Both the position numbers and the translations under genes were made by a program. Shown here in pieces: positions 1 through 5,944 of a stretch of DNA of 7,036 nucleotides. Source of the stretch: an uncultured Saprospiraceae bacterium (GTDB taxonomy: Bacteria > Bacteroidota > Bacteroidia > Chitinophagales > Saprospiraceae). The notes under the pieces were generated by a model. That model was not told where the DNA came from, made no database searches, and saw nothing but the letters and a program-made list of their open reading frames with translations. Location: contig CALGLY010000223.1 in NCBI GenBank assembly GCA_937959095.1, positions 1 to 7,036 on the forward strand, written 5' to 3'. Each line of letters starts with the position of its first letter. Position 1 is the first letter of the stretch.

Positions 1-218
1 TAATATGTAACTCATTGATAAAATTCAAAAATTGAAGTTTTTTACAATTACAAAATCGATTTTTTGAAAAAAATGATGACTTTATCAGTCATTTACATAT
101 TACGATTTTGACTTTTCGTTCGCCCTAAACGATTTATCAAAATGCTTGGCTTTAGAAATTGTATATTTATTTTTTTCCACTAATCAGGCAGTATCAAATA
201 TAAATACTATATCCATCC
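1..218. other. A/T-rich leader upstream of the MscS gene, no gene seen
   Basis: No credible open reading frame lies here. The stretch is very A/T-rich and contains a 12-bp perfect palindrome AAAATCGATTTT at 52-63. It also has a short stem (ATGAC at 76-80 pairing with GTCAT at 88-92, 7-nt loop). Read on the minus strand, that stem is followed three bases later by a run of seven T, so it could be a weak terminator for leftward transcription, but the stem is only five pairs. A T-A-T-A-T-T-T-A at 162-169 vaguely recalls the Bacteroidota -7 element TAnnTTTG. The nearest TTG (146-148) is too close for normal spacing, so I do not call a promoter. Confidence 0.5.
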
Positions 219-1037
219 ATGGACGTTAACGCATTTTTGAATAAGATAAATTGGGCAGCAGCAGTCCCTATTGTTTCCCGCATGTTTTTAGCTGCTCTTG
301 TACTAATGGTTGGCTTTTGGATCATCAAGCGGGTCATGCGCTTGGTAGCAACTGCCATATCCAAATCCAACTTAGGCGAAGAAATTACCCCCTTCCTTAT
401 CTCTCTGGTAGATGTTGCTTTGAAATTTCTTATTATTTTCATTGTTGCGGGTATCGTAGGAGTAGAAACGGCTTCTTTTATAGCGGTTTTAGGAGCATTG
501 GTTTTTGCTGTAGGCATGGCATTGCAAGGCAGTTTGGGCAATTTCGCAGCAGGGCTTATTATTCTGCTCTTCAAGCCCTACCGAATAGGCGACTGGATTG
601 AGGTAGATGAGAAGTTCGGAAAGGTAGAACAAATCCAAATTTTCAACACTTTATTATTGACGCATTCCAATCAGACTTTAGTGATTCCAAACGGAAAAAT
701 CATAGAAGATGTAGTCACGAACTATTCCACGAAAGGGTATGTACGGGTGGATTTGCAAGTAGCGATGCCGTATGCAGAGAGCTTTCCGAAGGTGAAAAAA
801 GTGATAGAAGATGTACTTGGTGACATGCCGAATGTACTAAACGAACCTGCGCCGGAAGTCGGTATCATTGATTACGATACGCACTATATTGTAGTAGGTG
901 TGCGTCCCTTCGCCAAACCCGACGATTATCAAGATGTGCTTTACGAAGCAAACTATCGTGTGAAGCATGCTTTCCATAAAAATAAAGTCCAAATGGCTTA
1001 TTCCGAAGGAGTAGAGCTAGGACCCATCGGGGAATAA
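219..1037 (+). CDS. mscS: MscS-family small-conductance mechanosensitive ion channel
   Basis: This 272-residue protein matches the compact MscS architecture (E. coli MscS has 286 residues). MscS channels sit in the inner membrane as heptamers and open under membrane tension to release solutes during hypo-osmotic shock. Visible features are three hydrophobic segments at about residues 15-38, 60-82 and 85-118. The third is the small-residue-rich pore helix, with the family signature ALQGSLGNFAAGL (101-113). It leads into FKPYRIGDWIE (118-128), the conserved start of the cytoplasmic beta domain. A second family motif, VIPNGKI, is at 155-161, and an alpha/beta vestibule domain follows (about 175-265). 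The ATG at 219 has no Shine-Dalgarno sequence, which is usual for Bacteroidota. The gene is alone on its strand, and the next gene converges on it. All key regions are intact; the family assignment is firm, while conductance and any ion preference are not predictable. Confidence 0.95.
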   Translation: MDVNAFLNKINWAAAVPIVSRMFLAALVLMVGFWIIKRVMRLVATAISKSNLGEEITPFLISLVDVALKFLIIFIVAGIVGVETASFIAVLGALVFAVGMALQGSLGNFAAGLIILLFKPYRIGDWIEVDEKFGKVEQIQIFNTLLLTHSNQTLVIPNGKIIEDVVTNYSTKGYVRVDLQVAMPYAESFPKVKKVIEDVLGDMPNVLNEPAPEVGIIDYDTHYIVVGVRPFAKPDDYQDVLYEANYRVKHAFHKNKVQMAYSEGVELGPIGE

Positions 1038-1073
1038 TTTTCGGCTCTTTGACAATTTTCAAGGCCTAAATTT

Positions 1074-1111
1074 TGAAGGAGTGAACAATATAGATAGGAT
1101 TCACTCCTTCA
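1074..1111. terminator. Hairpin between convergent MscS and DUF4286 genes, probable two-way terminator
   Basis: TGAAGGAGTGAA (1074-1085) is the exact reverse complement of TTCACTCCTTCA (1100-1111), giving a 12-bp perfect stem with a 14-nt loop. It lies 37 nt past the MscS stop and 47 nt past the DUF4286 stop on the other strand. No long T run follows on the plus strand. On the minus strand the stem is followed by AAATTTAGG. A weaker outer pairing, ATTTTCGG (1037-1044) with CCGAAAAT (1134-1141), surrounds it. Termination is inferred from position and stem strength. Confidence 0.65.
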
Positions 1112-1157
1112 TACACTCTTTGCTCCTAAATTACCGAAAATAATTATCACAGACCAC

Positions 1158-1469
1158 TTATCGTTGTTTAACTTCCTCATAAATCTTCCTAGAACAACTA
1201 TATTTCCCTTTGAATAAATCCGAAACCTCCTGCTTCAAGCTAGCTGCTGCTGTTTGCTTGTAGCGTTCCAAATTTGCTAAGTCTGGTGTAAAATATTCAG
1301 ATGTGAAACTGATTTTATCTGGCGTCTCTGGATCAATTATCTTTCGGAAAGAATAGCCCGTAAAATAGCCTGTTTCCACAAGATCATCGAGGTGTTTCTC
1401 CACGAAAAACTGTTCCCAAGCTTCCGCTATATTGGCATCTACAATACAGGTGACACTATAAATTATCAT
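1158..1469 (-). CDS. DUF4286 family protein (small cytosolic protein of unknown function)
   Basis: The product has 103 residues, typical for DUF4286, a family common in Bacteroidota. Family-like features are the opening MIIYSVTCIVD (1-11), an acidic/aromatic helix with AWEQFFVEKHLDDLVETG (17-34), an alternating strand KISFTSEYF (52-60), and the ending LFKGKYSCSRKIYEEV (85-100). The last resembles the usual F-x-G-K-[FY]-x-x-x-R-x-x-x-E ending. The pattern suggests a ferredoxin-like alpha/beta fold of the dimeric alpha-beta barrel type; that is inference. There is no signal peptide or membrane segment, so it is probably cytosolic. No enzymatic residues can be named and the family has no established biochemical role. 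It converges with the MscS gene and diverges from the lipase-like gene across a 134-bp gap. A repeated motif lies about 30 bp upstream of its ATG (1497-1512). Confidence 0.85.
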   Translation of the reverse strand: MIIYSVTCIVDANIAEAWEQFFVEKHLDDLVETGYFTGYSFRKIIDPETPDKISFTSEYFTPDLANLERYKQTAAASLKQEVSDLFKGKYSCSRKIYEEVKQR

Positions 1470-1496
1470 TTCTATTTATTACTTTTTTATGAAAAG

Positions 1497-1512
1497 TCAA
1501 ATAGCTTCTAAG
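1497..1512. repeat. Short interspersed repeat, copy 1 (CAAATAGCTTCTAAG type)
   Basis: TCAAATAGCTTCTAAG here matches 5459-5474 at 15 of 16 positions, and both are followed by GCAT (one base offset). A related copy, CAAACAGTTTCTTAG, is at 5858-5872 (13 of 15 against copy 2). Copies 1 and 2 both lie upstream of a minus-strand gene, DUF4286 and DUF5682 respectively, about 28 and 68 bp before the start codon. The right half overlaps an inverted partner at 1508-1529. It could be an operator or promoter-linked element, or a remnant of a mobile element end. Confidence 0.6.
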
Positions 1513-1529
1513 AGCATGTTTGGATTTTC
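1508..1529 (+). repeat. 22-bp terminal-repeat-like sequence, left member of an inverted pair
   Basis: This 22-mer begins CTAAGA, has TGTTTGGA in its middle and ends TTTC. The reverse complement of 5851-5872 matches it at 18 of 22 positions (differences at offsets 7, 8, 9 and 18). The two face each other and bracket 1508-5872, which carries the lipase and DUF5682 genes. The form, with an outermost CTAA/TTAG and a G-T-T-T-G-G core, resembles insertion-sequence ends as I recall them (IS5-like). No transposase is present and I cannot confirm the family. Confidence 0.5.
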
Positions 1530-1532
1530 AGG

Positions 1533-1563
1533 TTGTAAAAATTCCAAATAAACTCTAATTTAC
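1533..1563 (+). promoter_or_regulatory. Possible Bacteroidota-type promoter for the secreted hydrolase
   Basis: TTG at 1533-1535 and TAATTTAC at 1556-1563 are 20 bp apart, near the spacing of the Bacteroidota -33 TTTG / -7 TAnnTTTG promoter. The -7 match is imperfect, with its last two bases differing. Transcription would begin near 1570, giving a leader of about 34 nt to the ATG at 1604. That leader length fits 1604 better than 1580 as the start codon. This is weak evidence in an A/T-rich region. Confidence 0.25.
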
Positions 1564-1603
1564 GCTTGTTCTATTTTTTATGCAAATCAGTCTCACAGTT
1601 TAT

Positions 1604-3034
1604 ATGAAACAACTAGTCTTAACAACATTGCTCGCTATATGGAGCATAAGTAATCTACAAGCACAAACGCTAGTAAGTTACGAACAAATAAATAGCTACA
1701 CCGCACTTGATATTCTAGTAGAATTCGGCATCCCCGCACAAGGTGGTGCAGTGCTATACAAAGTGCTTTACAACACACCCGATGCCATGGGTGTACCCGA
1801 TACGGCATCTGGCTTAATTGTTATTCCTGATATGATAGACGGTGCACTCCCTTTGCTTTGTCATCAGCATGGTACGACTAGCCCGCGTGAAAATATACCT
1901 TCTAGAGAGCAAATCCATGTAGGCGAACTCTTTTTGGCAGGTGCAGGCTATGTGGTTTCCTCTGCCGATTTATTGGGTATGGGCGATTCGCGTGGGTTTC
2001 ATACGTACATTCATGCTGCCACACAAGCATCTGCTGCTATAGATTTATTGCGCGCTACGCGGGAGTTTTGTGTAGCGGAAAGCATCGAACTAAATGAACA
2101 ACTCTTCGTGACAGGCTATTCGCAAGGAGGGCATGGCGCAATGTCTGTATTCAAAGCCTTAGAAGAATCGGGTAGTGATGAATTTGTGGTAACAGCCGCT
2201 GCGCCAATGTCTGGTCCATACAATGTTACAGGCACGATGCTAAATAATACCTTGCAAGAAGAGGAGTATTTTTTTCCTTCTTATATCGCCTATATCGCGA
2301 AAGGTTTCCAAGCTGCCTATGGCAATATTTATGAAGAAATAACAGATTTATTTAAAGAACCTTATGCTGGTCTAATCGAGCAATTTGATAACCAAGCGGA
2401 GTATCCTTTAGGCGATTTAAACGATGATTTAATTGCTATGCTTACGGAGCGTGAAGGTGCATCTATTCCGAAATATATGATTCAGGATGATGTATTGGTT
2501 GCAATGCAAGCAGAGGATACCAACGAGCCAATAGTAGCGGCATTGTTTGATAATAATCTCTTCGATTGGACACCAAGTGTACCACTACGAATGTACTATT
2601 GCGAAGCAGATGAACAAGTCCCTTATACGAATGCTACCTTTACCGATTCTTTGATGAATGCTCGTGGCGCAGCAGATGTACAAGCCTTGAGTATGGGCGA
2701 AACCCTCGATCATGGTGGCTGTGCAGTACCTGCTTATTTGGCAACCAATGCTTTTTTTAAGAGTTTTGAAGCAGCAGTAGGTACTAAGGATATCGCTCCT
2801 TCAAATCCTATTACAATTTACCCAAATCCTGTAGTAGATAGACTATCTTGGCGTGGATTAGCAGGCGTACAAACATTACGCATTTTCGATGAATTTGGAC
2901 GCTTATTAGTACAAAGTCAAGGGCGTGAAGAAGGGATAGATATTAGTCATCTGCCCAAAGGGATTTACCTGCTCAGTCTCGAAACAGTGGACCGGAATTG
3001 GACGAAACGTTTTGTGATAGTGGAAAGGGAATAA
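1604..3034 (+). CDS. Secreted alpha/beta hydrolase (secretory-lipase-like) with T9SS C-terminal sorting domain
   Basis: The product has 476 residues. An in-frame ATG at 1580 would add eight residues; 1604 is chosen because MKQLVLTTLLAIWSISNLQA then forms a clean Sec signal peptide, probably cut near AQA/Q. Numbering below is from 1604. The nucleophile elbow G-Y-S-Q-G-G-H is at 171-177 with Ser173 catalytic. D-L-L-G-M-G-D-S-R-G (122-131) is a conserved loop of secretory-lipase-like hydrolases. Likely acid Asp336 lies in E-A-D-E-Q-V-P and likely base His370 in L-D-H-G-G-C. Residues about 403-476 are a type A T9SS sorting domain: IYPNP near the start, a RIFDEFGRLL strand pair, IDISHLPKGIYLL, and a basic ending KRFVIV. 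The enzyme is therefore probably exported, with the tail removed on secretion or surface anchoring. Substrate is unknown; an ester or lipid is the reasonable guess. The gene stands alone, divergent from DUF4286 and convergent with DUF5682. Confidence 0.9.
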   Translation: MKQLVLTTLLAIWSISNLQAQTLVSYEQINSYTALDILVEFGIPAQGGAVLYKVLYNTPDAMGVPDTASGLIVIPDMIDGALPLLCHQHGTTSPRENIPSREQIHVGELFLAGAGYVVSSADLLGMGDSRGFHTYIHAATQASAAIDLLRATREFCVAESIELNEQLFVTGYSQGGHGAMSVFKALEESGSDEFVVTAAAPMSGPYNVTGTMLNNTLQEEEYFFPSYIAYIAKGFQAAYGNIYEEITDLFKEPYAGLIEQFDNQAEYPLGDLNDDLIAMLTEREGASIPKYMIQDDVLVAMQAEDTNEPIVAALFDNNLFDWTPSVPLRMYYCEADEQVPYTNATFTDSLMNARGAADVQALSMGETLDHGGCAVPAYLATNAFFKSFEAAVGTKDIAPSNPITIYPNPVVDRLSWRGLAGVQTLRIFDEFGRLLVQSQGREEGIDISHLPKGIYLLSLETVDRNWTKRFVIVERE

Positions 3035-3071
3035 AATCAGAAATGGTTCATTCATATTCTTGCCGATGAAT

Positions 3072-3116
3072 TGATGGGCTGAAATGTCAATAAAAAACCG
3101 TCATTTCAGTCCATCA
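3072..3116. terminator. Strong hairpin between convergent hydrolase and DUF5682 genes, probable two-way terminator
   Basis: TGATGGGCTGAAATG (3072-3086) pairs with CATTTCAGTCCATCA (3102-3116) over 15 positions. The single non-Watson-Crick position, G3078 with T3110, is a G-U wobble in the plus-strand RNA. The loop is 15 nt. The hairpin lies 37 nt after the hydrolase stop and 16 nt after the DUF5682 stop. There is no T tract directly after it on either strand, so it may act with Rho or mainly protect 3' ends. The role is inferred from placement. Confidence 0.7.
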
Positions 3117-3132
3117 CTTATGGAAGATTTAA

Positions 3133-5391
3133 CTATGGATTAGTATACCCTAACAAAGCCCGAACCGTAGTAGCTACCTCTTCGGTATCAACTGGAGTGA
3201 TTTTGATAGGTGTTTTCTTAGAAAGAACCCTGCCATGTTGTGCGAGTTGTAGCAATTTACCACGTTCAGGTGCGGAAAAATCAGAGAATGCGCGACGCAG
3301 TAAAGGAAGGGTCTCCTGAAATTCATCGGGAGGAATTTGTTTTACCCAAGTATCTAAAATTTGCCATAAATCAGGATGGTGAACTAGCAATAATCCGCTT
3401 CCATACAAAAAACCTTCTAGCCACTGTGCAGACGTTTTCGAATCCATGCCTGGCGATAGCATAAAGTGCATCTGGCGGCTTGTTTCGATTTGATCTTGCA
3501 CGCCTTTTTCAAATAGAATGCGACTACATGCACCGCTTATTTCTGGATGAACGGCAGGAATCGCGATTATTTTTTGCAAGGCAATATACCAGTGCGTCCG
3601 ATACTGTTCGCGCTGCAAACTATGAATAGCATGATTGAGTAAACGAACTTTTGACAAGATTTCCTCGCTTGCATCATCATCAAGTTGGATGCAGACAGGC
3701 GGCAAACCTAAACAGATACGTGGTAGCAGTTCATCTACGAGTTGTTGCACCGCACTTGTATTGGTTTCGCGGGCATCACCATATTGAATGATACGGACGA
3801 GCGGTGGCAAAGCATTTGCAAGTCCTAGTACATCTTTAGTCATAGCAGTTGCATCGCGCAATTGCTCGATGAGAGAATGCGCTGCTTCTGGCAATTCGGC
3901 ATTCAAGGCTTGTTCTACTAGAGGCGTGAGCGCACTTACGGCTTGTGCCTCTTGCGCGTACTTACGTAGTTGCTGCGTAGCGGCTTGCTCGATGGTGCTT
4001 CCCCAAATACTCGCTTCGATAATTCGAATTTCAAAGTCAGGTTTCCATTTTAATTTCCAATATTCTTTGAAGCTCCCCGTGTCATATTTGCCTTCTTTTT
4101 GAACTTCGCCCCAAGGAATATTTAAAATTAAAAAGCGGTGTAATAATTGACTTTTCAAGCGGTCTGTCTCTTCTCGCAAGTCGATACCACCACGGGGATT
4201 GGTGCTTGTTGCTTTCAGCCAATTACTATCCGAAGTCTTGCGATATTTAGTGAGGCGCGCGCTTTTTATTGCTTTTTCAATATCTTTTTGCAAAGGTACA
4301 ATTGGGAGTTTATCACTTTTAATTTTTCCAATTCTATCGCCTATTACTAAGGCTTGTTCTATCGTTTGCAACTGCTCTTGTGAGCCTTCGCAAATGACCG
4401 TAATAGCCGCTTCTTTCAACTCTTCAATACCAGGCAATGATAAACCGCGTAAAGTCGCTAAAGTCTCTGCCAAACGGACTGCCTCCAAGGCATGTGCTGC
4501 GGAAGCATCCCAATTTTCTTTTCGCATGAGGCGGGCAGCGCGTACCATCCAACGAATGGTCGCTTGTGCCTCTCGCTGATAGAGTAACTCATACCAAGCG
4601 GGCGAAATAACACCTGCTCCATAGCCGCTCTGAAACGACAATCGCTCATACGTCCACGGAATCCAAGTAGCGGCAGTTTTTACTTTTTTAATGCCTTTCA
4701 GGATGGCATTATCGGTTTTCAAAGGATGTGCTTTTAGGTCTTCCAATACGGGGGCATGCCAAGCTCCACACACGACTGCGATGCGCTCAAAACCATCCTT
4801 TATTGCCTTCCGAAGGATCTTTCGCATAAAAGCTTCTCGGCGTAGTGTTTCATCACTTTCGGGGCGTTCTAGCTGTCCTCGAAGGGTACGCATCATATTT
4901 GCGATTTCTTCAAAAATAGCGATATCGTTGTCGTGTTGCTCAAAGGTCACATTCCACCAGCGTTCACTATCGGCATAACCCGCCAATTCGGCAATATACC
5001 CGATGGGTTCGCCTGCAAAATCGGGATCTTTCCGTTCTGTTATCTCAAGCGTCATTTGTACTTGTTCTGCTGCTTGTACGCCATAGTGCATCGCCATTGG
5101 CAAATCCATAAACTGAACAGGGATACCTTGCTTTTGGGCGTATTGCATCGCTATCCATTCAGGCGAAAATTGAGCATAGGGAACATAGGCGGCTTGCGCG
5201 AAATTTTTAGGATTATAAATCAATAAAGCAATTGGGAATTGAATTTTTGCATCTTCCAGATAAGGTAAGGCTGTAGCACCGTCGGCAGGTGTTTCGATAA
5301 GGATACAGTCGGGTTCGAGTTCCTGTAGCGCGCGCTTTAAGCTTCGTGCTGAACCTGGTCCATGATGTCGTATGCCAAAAATGTGATGCAT
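3133..5391 (-). CDS. DUF5682 family protein, large cytosolic protein often linked to MoxR/VWA gene clusters
   Basis: This 752-residue protein has the DUF5682 hallmarks. It opens with the strand and turn H-I-F-G-I-R-H-H-G-P-G-S (3-14), followed by C-I-L-I-E-T-P-A-D (29-37). Next come an A-V-V-C-G-A-W-H-A-P motif (205-214) and W-I-P-W-T-Y-E-R-L-S-F-Q-S-G-Y-G-A-G (243-260). The N-terminal 270 residues resemble the ChaN/TraB-like group in layout: an early histidine/arginine motif, an acidic I-E-T, and a G-x-x-H motif. Shared activity is inference. The remaining 480 residues are mostly helical and repeat-like, with Leu/Ala-rich helices at about 470-560. There is no signal peptide or membrane helix, so it is probably cytosolic. 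From family knowledge, DUF5682 genes usually sit beside a MoxR-type AAA+ ATPase, a VWA protein and a SWIM zinc-finger protein. Here both neighbours are unrelated and face other ways. The biochemical function is unknown. Confidence 0.88.
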   Translation of the reverse strand: MHHIFGIRHHGPGSARSLKRALQELEPDCILIETPADGATALPYLEDAKIQFPIALLIYNPKNFAQAAYVPYAQFSPEWIAMQYAQKQGIPVQFMDLPMAMHYGVQAAEQVQMTLEITERKDPDFAGEPIGYIAELAGYADSERWWNVTFEQHDNDIAIFEEIANMMRTLRGQLERPESDETLRREAFMRKILRKAIKDGFERIAVVCGAWHAPVLEDLKAHPLKTDNAILKGIKKVKTAATWIPWTYERLSFQSGYGAGVISPAWYELLYQREAQATIRWMVRAARLMRKENWDASAAHALEAVRLAETLATLRGLSLPGIEELKEAAITVICEGSQEQLQTIEQALVIGDRIGKIKSDKLPIVPLQKDIEKAIKSARLTKYRKTSDSNWLKATSTNPRGGIDLREETDRLKSQLLHRFLILNIPWGEVQKEGKYDTGSFKEYWKLKWKPDFEIRIIEASIWGSTIEQAATQQLRKYAQEAQAVSALTPLVEQALNAELPEAAHSLIEQLRDATAMTKDVLGLANALPPLVRIIQYGDARETNTSAVQQLVDELLPRICLGLPPVCIQLDDDASEEILSKVRLLNHAIHSLQREQYRTHWYIALQKIIAIPAVHPEISGACSRILFEKGVQDQIETSRQMHFMLSPGMDSKTSAQWLEGFLYGSGLLLVHHPDLWQILDTWVKQIPPDEFQETLPLLRRAFSDFSAPERGKLLQLAQHGRVLSKKTPIKITPVDTEEVATTVRALLGYTNP

Positions 5392-5414
5392 CGTTTTCTG
5401 TCTGTTTTATGGGA

Positions 5415-5422
5415 CAAAGATG
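5415..5422 (-). promoter_or_regulatory. Possible -7 promoter element for the DUF5682 gene
   Basis: On the minus strand this reads CATCTTTG, one base off the TAnnTTTG consensus of Bacteroidota housekeeping promoters (often TATCTTTG). It is placed about 24 nt before the ATG at 5391, a normal distance for a short leader. No clear TTG -33 element lies 19-22 bp upstream, which lowers confidence. Confidence 0.35.
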
Positions 5423-5458
5423 CTACATTTTTTGCGTTAATATTGTATCCTCTTAAAC

Positions 5459-5474
5459 TCAAATAGCTTCTTAG
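5459..5474. repeat. Short interspersed repeat, copy 2 (CAAATAGCTTCTTAG type)
   Basis: TCAAATAGCTTCTTAG matches 1497-1512 at 15 of 16 positions, in the same orientation and likewise upstream of a minus-strand gene (68 bp before the DUF5682 ATG). The shared GCAT that follows extends the match. It matches 5858-5872 at 13 of 15. The 16-base near identity is too long to be ordinary chance between two intergenic gaps of this size. Whether it is regulatory or a mobile remnant is open. Confidence 0.6.
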
Positions 5475-5692
5475 GCATTGTGATGTCGGAAGTAAAGTAA
5501 TAGCAGAAACGATGACTAAAAGGAATAGTAAAAACAAGTCGATAAGATTGATAACTATTTATGAGTTGTAGTCACTCTTGCAAAAAACAAGATGCAGGCT
5601 GCGAAATGTCACGAGATACCTTATTTTTGCTTTTAAGAGCTTGGACAGATTTAAGTTACTCTTTTTATGACGGCATCTTTTTTTTCTCCATA

Positions 5693-5759
5693 CTTCGTTG
5701 AAAATCCTCGCTTTAACTAAGGCTAGAGCTACGTTTTTCGCCTCGTCGGGATAAAAAAT
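5693..5759 (+). repeat. Diverged copy of the core of the 151-bp palindromic element
   Basis: This stretch aligns to the reverse complement of 6922-6987. CTTCGTTGAAAATCCTCG (5693-5710) matches 16 of 18, TACGTTTTTCGCCTCG (5730-5745) matches 14 of 16, and an exact TAAAAAAT (5752-5759) follows. Spacers between blocks are nearly equal in the two copies (19 versus 17 nt, then 6 versus 7 nt). Order and spacing are conserved, so common descent is likely. The perfect terminal repeats of the other copy are not recognisable here, so this is a decayed copy or a different subfamily, inserted in the opposite orientation. Confidence 0.7.
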
Positions 5760-5805
5760 ATGCTCAGTCAAAAAAGGAACTTAATTATGTCCAAGCCCTT
5801 ACCCT

Positions 5806-5921
5806 AAATTTGTTACTACTGGAGTACATATGGTTTGTTGGACTTGAATAGAAATTCCAAACAGTTTCTTAGTACACTGTAAATTAAATAGATTACAGTG
5901 TATTAGTAGTAACTTAAATTT
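5806..5921 (+). repeat. Nested inverted repeats in the leader of the AstE-like gene
   Basis: TACACTGTAA (5873-5882) and TTACAGTGTA (5893-5902) form a perfect 10-bp stem with a 10-nt loop. Around it, GTTACTACT (5812-5820) is the exact reverse complement of AGTAGTAAC (5905-5913). Beyond those the flanks again pair (AAATTT on each side, with a two-base offset). The gene starts at 5945. The stem could be a dimeric-repressor operator, a structured 5' leader, or part of a small inserted element. The sequence alone does not decide. Confidence 0.5.
5851..5872 (-). repeat. 22-bp terminal-repeat-like sequence, right member of an inverted pair (includes repeat copy 3)
   Basis: Read on the minus strand it begins CTAAGA, carries CTGTTTGGA and ends TTTC, matching 1508-1529 at 18 of 22 positions. 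Its right 15 bases (5858-5872) form the third copy of the CAAAYAGYTTCTWAG repeat. It lies about 72 bp before the start of the AstE-like gene and abuts the palindrome at 5873-5902. Confidence 0.5.
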
Positions 5922-5944
5922 TACAATAGCTTAAGTAACGATAA

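Larger units (their letters stand above)
5392..5944. other. 553-bp divergent intergenic region, repeat-rich, no credible gene
   Basis: This gap separates the start codons of the DUF5682 gene (minus) and the AstE-like gene (plus). Its size is unusual beside the other gaps (about 100-135 bp). It holds a -7-like element next to DUF5682 (5415-5422), two copies of the CAAAYAGYTTCTTAG repeat (5459-5474 and 5858-5872), and a diverged copy of the core of the 151-bp terminal element (5693-5759). A set of nested inverted repeats lies before the AstE-like gene (5806-5921). A 70-codon minus-strand reading frame at 5559-5771 has basic, low-complexity content and runs through the repeat, so it is not called. 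Confidence 0.6.

Noticed and set aside
76..92. Small stem followed by a T run on the minus strand, possible terminator
   Set aside because: Only five pairs, in very A/T-rich sequence, and no leftward gene is known to end there.
194..574. Minus-strand 126-codon frame opposite the MscS gene
   Set aside because: It is antisense to the membrane helices of a clear MscS protein; Lys/Thr/Ala-rich content is typical of a shadow frame.
4199..4579. Plus-strand frames inside the DUF5682 gene (for example 4199-4579 and 4691-4978)
   Set aside because: They are antisense shadows of a conserved 752-codon gene; translated products are Ser/Cys/Arg-rich and match no family.
5337..5537. Minus-strand frame overlapping the start of the DUF5682 gene
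   Set aside because: It overlaps the well-supported DUF5682 N-terminus in another frame and covers its promoter region; its hydrophobic start is an A/T-composition effect.
5559..5771. 70-codon minus-strand reading frame in the long intergenic gap
   Set aside because: It has basic, low-complexity content and no recognisable motif, and it overlaps the decayed repeat core at 5693-5759. Most likely a chance frame.
1497..5872. CRISPR array made of the CAAAYAGYTTCTWAG copies
   Set aside because: There are only three copies, kilobases apart, with no regular spacing and no cas genes.
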